Below are positions 59,009 through 64,000 of a stretch of DNA of 64,000 bases, piece after piece. Origin of the DNA: Arthrobotrys musiformis (Eukaryota > Ascomycota > Orbiliomycetes > Orbiliales > Orbiliaceae). A program made the translations under genes and the position numbers. Where the stretch lies: positions 1,240,001 to 1,304,000 of the forward strand of contig JAVHJL010000012.1 in NCBI GenBank assembly GCA_036971715.1, written 5' to 3'. The notes beneath the pieces are model-generated. The model saw only the letters and a program-made list of their open reading frames with translations, ran no database searches and had not been told where the DNA came from. Numbering within the stretch: position 1 is the stretch's first letter; each line of letters opens with the position of its first letter.

Positions 59009-59411
59009 CCCGTGGACCGTGGTCTCTGTAGATGAACCGCAAACACTAGAGTATCGAGTTGTCTGTGCTTCAAGGCTTTAAAGATACGCGGTGATCATAG
59101 TCTCTGCAGATGAACCACGAAACCTGTATGCTTGGATGCCAGGGCCAATGTCACTGACGCCCGCCAGAAGACGGAGAAGGGGGGTCCGGCGAAGGATAGG
59201 AGGCACGAGTTTGGAGGTAAGGGAGATGGGATGAGGTGAGATGCGATGAGAGGTGAGATGGGATGAGGTTGCCCCTTTCGCGTTTCGTGTACCACAACAG
59301 AGTTCCGAAACGGGAAAGTCTTGACCACACCTCAACACCTCCATGACCACAATTCAACGTTTACCGTACGGGTAACTAGCAGATAGTCTGGGAGTCACTT
59401 ACCTACCTTAT

Positions 59412-59500
59412 TTTAGTTAGACTAAGGCCTTCAAATCTGCTACAGACCCTTCAAGTCGAGTTGCCTCCAAGGTGGCCCCAAGTCTGCGAAATTCCTCTGG
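59412..59500 (+). repeat. Dispersed repeat, copy 2
   Basis: Inverted partner of the block at 46300-46385: the core CTGCTACAGACCCTTCAAGT is identical and the flanks differ by substitutions and small gaps. Confidence 0.7.
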
Positions 59501-59800
59501 TGCGTACCAAGTTCGATTTCACTTGCAATTCACTTTCCAAAGGTTTAAGGTCACCACCAACTATACACCTCGCAGTAGCATTTGGTTTACGGGATAACTG
59601 TTCGCTTTCCCGAGCATGCCTCGGAAACCGCCTCAGGCACGAGCTTCCTGATTCTAGCTTCGGTGACCTCCCACACAAACGTAGTCCATAGAATCCGACA
59701 TCGCTTGGTGGAGTCCAAGTGGAACGGGCTCGGTATGATGATATAACCGCGAAATTATTTCATAAAGATTTCATGCGGGTAAATTCGTTCCTTAATCTTC

Positions 59801-59842
59801 TATCTTCCTTCCTCCATCTTCCTTCCTCCATCTTCCTTTCCC
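59801..59842 (+). repeat. Tandem CTTCCTTCCTCCAT repeat
   Basis: Two full and one partial copy of a 14 nt pyrimidine-rich unit. Confidence 0.8.
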
Positions 59843-60728
59843 AAAAGAGTTTATTTCAACGCTCTCTCAATTACCCAACTTGAGTATATATCCTCGAAGG
59901 CTGGCCTTATACGCCTAATATATGTTTCGAAGAGGATGAGACGTGTCCTCAGAAATCTGCAAGCAGTTGCTACCTGCGAAAGAGATGTCGCTGCCGAAAC
60001 CTGTCCTTGACTCCACCGAAGGACTTGCATTCTATGGTGGACTATGGATCAACTTATGGAAGTGTATACTCTTATACGACCGGAATATAGGATCGCGACC
60101 GACTGTAAGTACACCTTACCACTTCGAGGTGGAATCTAACATCGCATATAGGATATATAGTCCACAGCGGCTCTTCCCGAAGCAGGATCAACCTGCTAAC
60201 CTCGTGTTGCAAGAGCTTCTCGGTTTCTTATATATAGTACCGCCTACAGAGCAGAATATGATGCTGTGAGCGCTAAACCCCGACTCCCCTCCCGTCTCCA
60301 TTTCTAATCTCTAGACTCTAGACTCCACCGAACGAAGGTTGGTAGTAATCTTGATACAGCTTATACCTCCAGGTATGAATGAGGTTGATTACTTCTCTAA
60401 ATACATCTTTCTCCTATTGCCTCTATCTAGTCTCGTTCCCAGGTCTCTATCTATTTATTCCCTTGATATCCTGATCTCCTGCTAATCCGGGCAAACTGCT
60501 CCAAATCATATCACGTGACCGGACACACACCCCCAACCCCGGGTTTGCATTACCCCTAATCCAAACCACTCTCCTTCGTAGACAAGGGAGGTCACGGGGA
60601 TCCGAAGGACTATACTAGTTTTCGACGCGTTGTGTTGAACGAAACTGACACGAATTCAGCTGACCCAAAAGCCCACTGGAAAAAATCCTCGCAGGAAGAA
60701 AGTTAAATCCCTCCTTGCAGTGGGCAAA

Positions 60729-60821
60729 AGAATGTTCTAAAGATCGCTCGCTGATCTAAAAGGATGCAGCAGAACTCTCTTAAACTCGCCTGATGAAGAG
60801 AATGTTCTAAAGATCGCTCGC
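60729..60821 (+). repeat. 23-nt direct repeat, 70 nt apart, with a third partial copy
   Basis: AGAATGTTCTAAAGATCGCT (continuing CGC) occurs at 60729-60751 and 60799-60821. A related copy, CTCTAAAGATCCCTCGCTGG, lies at about 61019, next to the mitochondrial junction. Confidence 0.85.
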
Positions 60822-61056
60822 AGTTCACTTACGGAACAGAAGGCCCTCTTGATTCCCCGCCGGTTGAAAGGAACACAGCGGAGCTTTCTTACCAAACCCG
60901 AAACCCTCCGGAATCCAAGTATAACAACTCTAAGAACCTTAAGGAACCTTTGTCAACTGAACGAGATATACCTAGATTTTGTTAGTACCCGGAAAGACGT
61001 CGTCATCCTCTTTGAAATAGCTCTAAAGATCCCTCGCTGGTCTAGTTCTCTCACTG

Positions 61057-61640
61057 AGCCGCCGGTATTTATCAATGATTTAATTTATCAAATGGTAAAA
61101 CTTATGTGGGTTCTTCTTAAAATCTCACTGTAAGATTTATGTAATATTTTAATATAAAATATTTACTTAGAAATAATACTATGGTTATTTGTAATGCTAT
61201 GTTTTATCATGGTTATTCTAAATTTTCACTTACTGTTTTAGAATATTGTGATAAAACTAATTTGATTAAAAAATAACAATTTTATCTCGATCTTTTACAA
61301 CCAGAATATAATATTTTAAAAAACGCAGGTTCAACGTTAGGTAAAAAACACTCAAAAGAAACCATTAAAAATGGCTGCAGCTAAATTAGGAAAACTTTAT
61401 TAAAGGAAATTAAAGCTAAAATATCATAATCCCGGAAAGGGAATAAACAATCAGGAAAACATAAATAATATCGGTACTAAATATTATGACAAATGAACAC
61501 ATAGAATATGATTCTATCAACGCTGCTGCACAAGCTTTAGATATAAAACAGTCTAGAATTTTTATGTATTTTAATAATAATCAAAAAAAAACTGTATCTC
61601 GGTCGATTTATTTTTCGAAAAATTGTTAGTTAAATATCTA
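61057..61640 (+). pseudogene. GIY-YIG intron endonuclease, decayed (mitochondrial)
   Basis: Reading TGA as Trp gives AGIYQWFNLSNGKTYVGSS, the GIY-YIG signature, then RNNTMVICNAMFYHGYSKFS, LTVLEYCDKTN, FYLDLLQPEYNILKNAGSTL and GKKHSKETIKN. A DNA-binding NUMOD-like end follows (EYDSINAAAQALDIKQSRIF). Stops TAA interrupt it after GSS, before YFNIKYL and before QFYLD. Such proteins are encoded within group I introns and spread them. It ends about 70 nt before the nad1 exon, so it belongs to an intron in nad1. The start is at the nuclear-mitochondrial junction. Confidence 0.8.
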
Positions 61641-61709
61641 AATATAAAGTAAATATCTAGCTTCAGATAAAGTATATAATAATAAATATTATATGAAATA
61701 TATTTAAAG

Positions 61710-62186
61710 GAATCTGAATTAGTTTCTGGTTTCTTTACTGAACATTCTTCTGTTCCTTTTGTTTCTTTTTTTTTAGCTGAGTATGGTTCAATTCTTCTTA
61801 TGTCTATTATAACAACTGTTTTATTTTTAGGTGGTTATAATCTACCTTTCTTTTTATCATTTAAATTTATAAATGATTTAATATGAATCCTTTTTAATGA
61901 AATTAATAGTATGCGAGTAGTACAAGAACAATTTTCTTATTTTATAGAATACAATCCTGTAGTTTCTGGTATGTTAAATGGTTTTGTTTTAGGGACAAAA
62001 ACTTGTTTTATCGTATTCTGTTTTATATGAGTTCGTGCTTCTATGCCACGTATTCGTTATGATCAACTTATGCAATTTTGTTGAACAGTTCTTTTACCTA
62101 TTTTATTTGCTTTTATTTCCGTGTATTTTATATTCTTTTGATTCATTAGCTGTAAGTTTTTAATTTCTTATTTTTTTTACATATAA
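61710..62186 (+). CDS. nad1: NADH dehydrogenase subunit 1, last exon (mitochondrial code)
   Basis: An uninterrupted frame of 158 codons plus stop reads as the C-terminal part of mitochondrial NADH dehydrogenase subunit 1 (complex I, proton-pumping arm): ESELVSGFFTEHSSVPFVSF, RASMPRIRYDQLMQFCWTVL. TGA is read as Trp four times (for example in W-VRASMP and C-W-TVLLP), so the nuclear code would break it. The exon begins at GAATCTGAATTAGTT after TTAAAG, consistent with a group I intron end. The upstream exons are not in the window. If nuclear, the piece is not translated; the intact frame means the transfer is recent or the sequence is truly mitochondrial. Confidence 0.93.
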
Positions 62187-62206
62187 TAAAAGAATAATAA
62201 TCCTTT

Positions 62207-62237
62207 ATTATCACCCGCTGTATCAGCGGGTGATAAT
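62207..62237. other. GC-rich hairpin after nad1
   Basis: A perfect 14 bp stem (ATTATCACCCGCTG with its complement) and a 3 nt loop, 20 nt after the nad1 stop. It is GC-rich against AT-rich surroundings, like the GC clusters or 3'-processing hairpins of fungal mitochondrial DNA. A second, weaker hairpin (ACCATCGGCTCGGTGGT) is near 62438. Confidence 0.85.
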
Positions 62238-62795
62238 CATTGTAATGGAGGGTAGTAGTATAAGGGTTTTCTTGATAATTAATAGTTAATTATAAATATT
62301 ATAAAGATTAAAGTTTATTTATAATGATTTTATATTTATTAGATATATTATTGAGTAATTATTAAAAACATGTAATTTAAATGTTTTTTATTTTATTATT
62401 CAACCCTTTTGTTGTTGTTTTAAAAAAAAATAATAACCATCGGCTCGGTGGTAATATTTGTTTTGAACCATTAATATAGTGGTTTTCATAAATCGTGCTT
62501 AGTTTGGTAGAATATCTCTTCTCATTATTAATTAAGATATTAATTTTATATAATTAAATATACAATAATATATTTAAAATATTATATAAGGTTAGTCACA
62601 AATTGGTTAAGGTGTAATTTTAATTTTTATATTAAATAATATAATAATTATTTTATATCTAATTATTAGTTATAAGGGGGAAATTTCGGTTTTATCTTAT
62701 TAATAAATAAATAAATATAAAAAAATCTTTCTTAATTTTGTATCTGCTTATTTATGGTTCGTATATTCTTTTTATTTAATTAGAAATAAATATCT
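62238..62795. other. AT-rich mitochondrial spacer
   Basis: Very AT-rich. A segment near 62588-62690 (GGTTAGTCACAAATTGGTTAAGG) resembles a tRNA D-arm, but the acceptor and T-arm do not pair in my reading. Confidence 0.4.
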
Positions 62796-63083
62796 TTGAT
62801 ATTTAGATTTATTTCAGGATTTTATAATAATGAAGATAATAGATTAAATTCTTTAGATAAAAATTTGTTTAACAATCCTAAAAGATCTTTCCATACAATT
62901 TCTAATAATTTAAATATTTATCAACGATGTTTTCCTTTAAATTCATATAATAGATATTGGTTTTATAATCAAAAATTAAATAATAATATTAGATTATTTT
63001 CTTTTGTTTCGGATGATGTTTTAGATTTATGTAATAAAAATCCTAATCTAAACAGTTTATTTAATTCAGCCATATATACATAA
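62796..63083 (+). CDS. Mitochondrial or plasmid ORF, unassigned
   Basis: Open frame of 95 codons rich in Asn, Lys and Phe: SFHTISNNLNIYQRCFPLNS and YWFYNQKLNNNIRLFSFVSD. The composition matches mitochondrial plasmid ORFs. It may be the beginning of a plasmid gene on the strand opposite the RNA polymerase; I do not recognise a family. Confidence 0.35.
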   Translation: MIFRFISGFYNNEDNRLNSLDKNLFNNPKRSFHTISNNLNIYQRCFPLNSYNRYWFYNQKLNNNIRLFSFVSDDVLDLCNKNPNLNSLFNSAIYT

Positions 63084-63184
63084 TTTCAAACTTTCATTTT
63101 TACTAGTTTACCTATAGAGAAATATTTCTTTGATTAAAATTTTTATTTTTTTCAAATTCTTTTATTTTTCTATTATATTGTAAT

Positions 63185-63367
63185 TTGGAATATATTCTTT
63201 ATAAAAATTTTGTTTGGAAAAGTTCTTTTTCTAATTTAAAAGAACATGAAGCTGATCAAATCAACCTTCAATTTGAAAATTATATTAGAGTATTGATTGA
63301 AGAAAATATTTATTATATAAATCAAATTGAAAATATTCTTATAGATTATGGATGTTATATCCAATAA
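63185..63367 (+). CDS. Small mitochondrial ORF, unassigned
   Basis: Open frame of 60 codons with a Tyr- and Ile-rich end (VLIEENIYYINQIENILIDY). It is 35 nt before a terminator-like hairpin, so it may be the end of a transcription unit that converges on the polymerase gene. Confidence 0.35.
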   Translation: MEYILYKNFVWKSSFSNLKEHEADQINLQFENYIRVLIEENIYYINQIENILIDYGCYIQ

Positions 63368-63397
63368 ATTAAATAAACTTATTTGATTAAGTTTTTT

Positions 63398-63428
63398 AAC
63401 CATCAGTTAACTGATGGTTTTTTTTCCT
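63398..63428 (+). terminator. Hairpin plus T-run after the plus-strand ORF
   Basis: A 22 bp perfect palindrome (AACCATCAGTT and its complement) is followed by eight or more T's, as in an intrinsic terminator for plus-strand transcription. Confidence 0.55.
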
Positions 63429-63464
63429 ATAATCATGAATCCCTATAAACATCATACTTATAAT

Positions 63465-63495
63465 GAAAAAAAACCAAGTGTTAAAACACTTGGTT
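63465..63495 (-). terminator. Hairpin plus T-run after the RNA polymerase gene
   Basis: AACCAAGTGTT pairs with AACACTTGGTT over a 2 nt loop. On the minus strand it is followed by an uninterrupted T-run. It lies about 24 nt after the polymerase stop codon, on the correct strand. Confidence 0.55.
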
Positions 63496-63518
63496 CAAAA
63501 AATTAACTTAATAATTTT

Positions 63519-64000
63519 TTATCCGATTAAATATTTAGAATTTAATACACATTCTTTAATATCATAATCAATTTTAAAATAAGGTTTTTCAGGAATTGAT
63601 ATTTTTTTACCCAAACCTATACAAACATTATTTTCATCAATAGAATATCCTAATTTAGAGATATATTCTAAAATAAAATCATGAAATTCATTGATAAAAT
63701 TTTGATCTTTATAAATATGTAAAAAAGCTACTTTAACTTCATATGATAATAATTCTATATTATTTGCTTGAGAACTAAAAGAATCATGAATAGTTGAAAT
63801 ATCAATATTATGATTGTTTTTAATTAAATTATTAATTAAAATTGATATATTAGAAGCATCCATTGAATGAACAATATTAGGAACTATACTTTGATTTTGT
63901 TGTTTTATATCAACTAAATTTGTTGGTTTTGAAAGTGTAATAGATTTAGTTCTATGACTTATCATGGTTTTATAAGTATAAGGTTCTGTTTTTATATATT
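63519..64000 (-). CDS. rpo: Phage-type RNA polymerase of a mitochondrial plasmid, C-terminus
   Basis: Minus-strand frame, open to the window edge; the gene starts outside. It carries SIVPNIVHSMDASNISILIN and ISTIHDSFSSQANNIELLSY, the last catalytic blocks of single-subunit (T7-like) RNA polymerases; the HDSF histidine and aspartate are present. Fungal linear mitochondrial plasmids of the kalilo/maranhar type encode such an enzyme with a DNA polymerase, and copies are found integrated in mitochondrial genomes. The Asn/Lys/Ile-rich composition supports that origin, as opposed to the nuclear mitochondrial RNA polymerase. The frame is intact here. Confidence 0.8.
   Translation of the reverse strand, partial: YIKTEPYTYKTMISHRTKSITLSKPTNLVDIKQQNQSIVPNIVHSMDASNISILINNLIKNNHNIDISTIHDSFSSQANNIELLSYEVKVAFLHIYKDQNFINEFHDFILEYISKLGYSIDENNVCIGLGKKISIPEKPYFKIDYDIKECVLNSKYLIG

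Larger units (their letters stand above)
59009..61056. other. Repeat-rich nuclear flank without a supported gene
   Basis: Contents: a GATGAG-rich purine tract (about 59160-59270), the second copy of an 85 nt dispersed repeat (59412-59500), a CTTCCTTCCTCCAT tandem (59801-59842), and three copies of a short motif near the mitochondrial junction (60729-61045). The 108-codon frame 59943-60269 has a plausible start but no family signature. Confidence 0.4.

Noticed and set aside
59095..59357. Three overlapping minus-strand frames
   Set aside because: They arise from GATGAG and CCTCATC low-complexity sequence in all frames.
60849..61133. 94-codon open frame across the junction
   Set aside because: It combines nuclear sequence with another frame of the mitochondrial GIY-YIG gene, so it is chance.
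62585..62700. Mitochondrial tRNA candidate near GGTTAGTCACAAATTGG
   Set aside because: D-arm-like but T-arm and acceptor stem do not pair; kept only as spacer.
1..64000. CRISPR array, bacterial operon or prokaryotic defence locus
   Set aside because: No regularly spaced repeats, no prokaryotic gene organisation; the introns, TERT and retroelements are eukaryotic.

Overview
The window looks like nuclear DNA of a filamentous ascomycete (Pezizomycotina; a Pezizomycete such as a truffle or cup fungus is a guess from repeat load and gene content, not proven), joined at about 61.06 kb to mitochondrial DNA. The nuclear call rests on spliced genes with short introns (mostly 51-113 nt, GTAAGT-type donors, CTAAC-like branch sites), fungal families (FAR-17a/AIG1, Net1/Dnt1, filamentous-fungal TERT, Clr5, FHA-kinase, Hsp70-like ATPase) and degraded Ty3/gypsy, Mutator-like and Tc1/mariner-like elements. 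The mitochondrial call rests on an in-frame nad1 exon using TGA as tryptophan.

Layout. 0.7-13.6 kb is the gene-dense 'housekeeping' part: a FAR-17a/AIG1 membrane protein with a 1.03 kb intron, a Net1/Dnt1-like acidic nucleolar protein broken by four in-frame stops, a Cys-rich surface protein with a GPI-like C-terminus, and an apparently complete 8-exon telomerase reverse transcriptase on the minus strand. 14.8-20.4 kb holds decaying accessory genes: an FHA plus degenerate kinase gene, a Clr5-domain gene with a 1-nt frameshift, and an F-box/LRR-like relic. 20.4-23.8 kb has no firm gene. 23.8-29.07 kb is a 5'-truncated gypsy chromovirus (protease end, RT, RNase H, integrase, chromodomain, 309 bp 3' LTR) that abuts the 3' end of an uncharacterised minus-strand gene (29.06-30.4 kb). 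31.7-33.7 kb is an Hsp70-like pseudogene; 35.4-36.6 kb is an intact orphan ORF.

36.6-46.3 kb is gene-poor and increasingly AT-rich, with a candidate 0.95 kb terminal-inverted-repeat element and a 30 bp perfect palindrome. 46.3-47.7 kb is an uncharacterised spliced gene. 48.1-51.2 kb is the leader, gag and protease part of a second gypsy element related to the first. 51.6-52.7 kb is a decayed Mutator-like transposase. 53.0-56.9 kb is a third gypsy element of a different lineage, whose gag is split by a 236 bp Tc1/mariner-type MITE; removing it with one TA restores the frame. 57.8-59.0 kb is an uncharacterised, frameshifted minus-strand gene, and 59-61 kb holds only short repeats.

61.06-64.0 kb is mitochondrial: a decayed intron-encoded GIY-YIG endonuclease, the last nad1 exon, a GC-rich hairpin, small ORFs, and the C-terminus of a phage-type RNA polymerase of the linear mitochondrial plasmid type, converging on two terminator-like hairpins. 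It is either a recent nuclear insertion of mitochondrial DNA or an assembly chimera.

The nuclear genes show no functional clustering. The shared theme is repeat invasion with CAA/CAG-to-stop changes in several genes, compatible with repeat-induced point mutation, general decay, or sequencing error. I found no convincing new multi-gene system.
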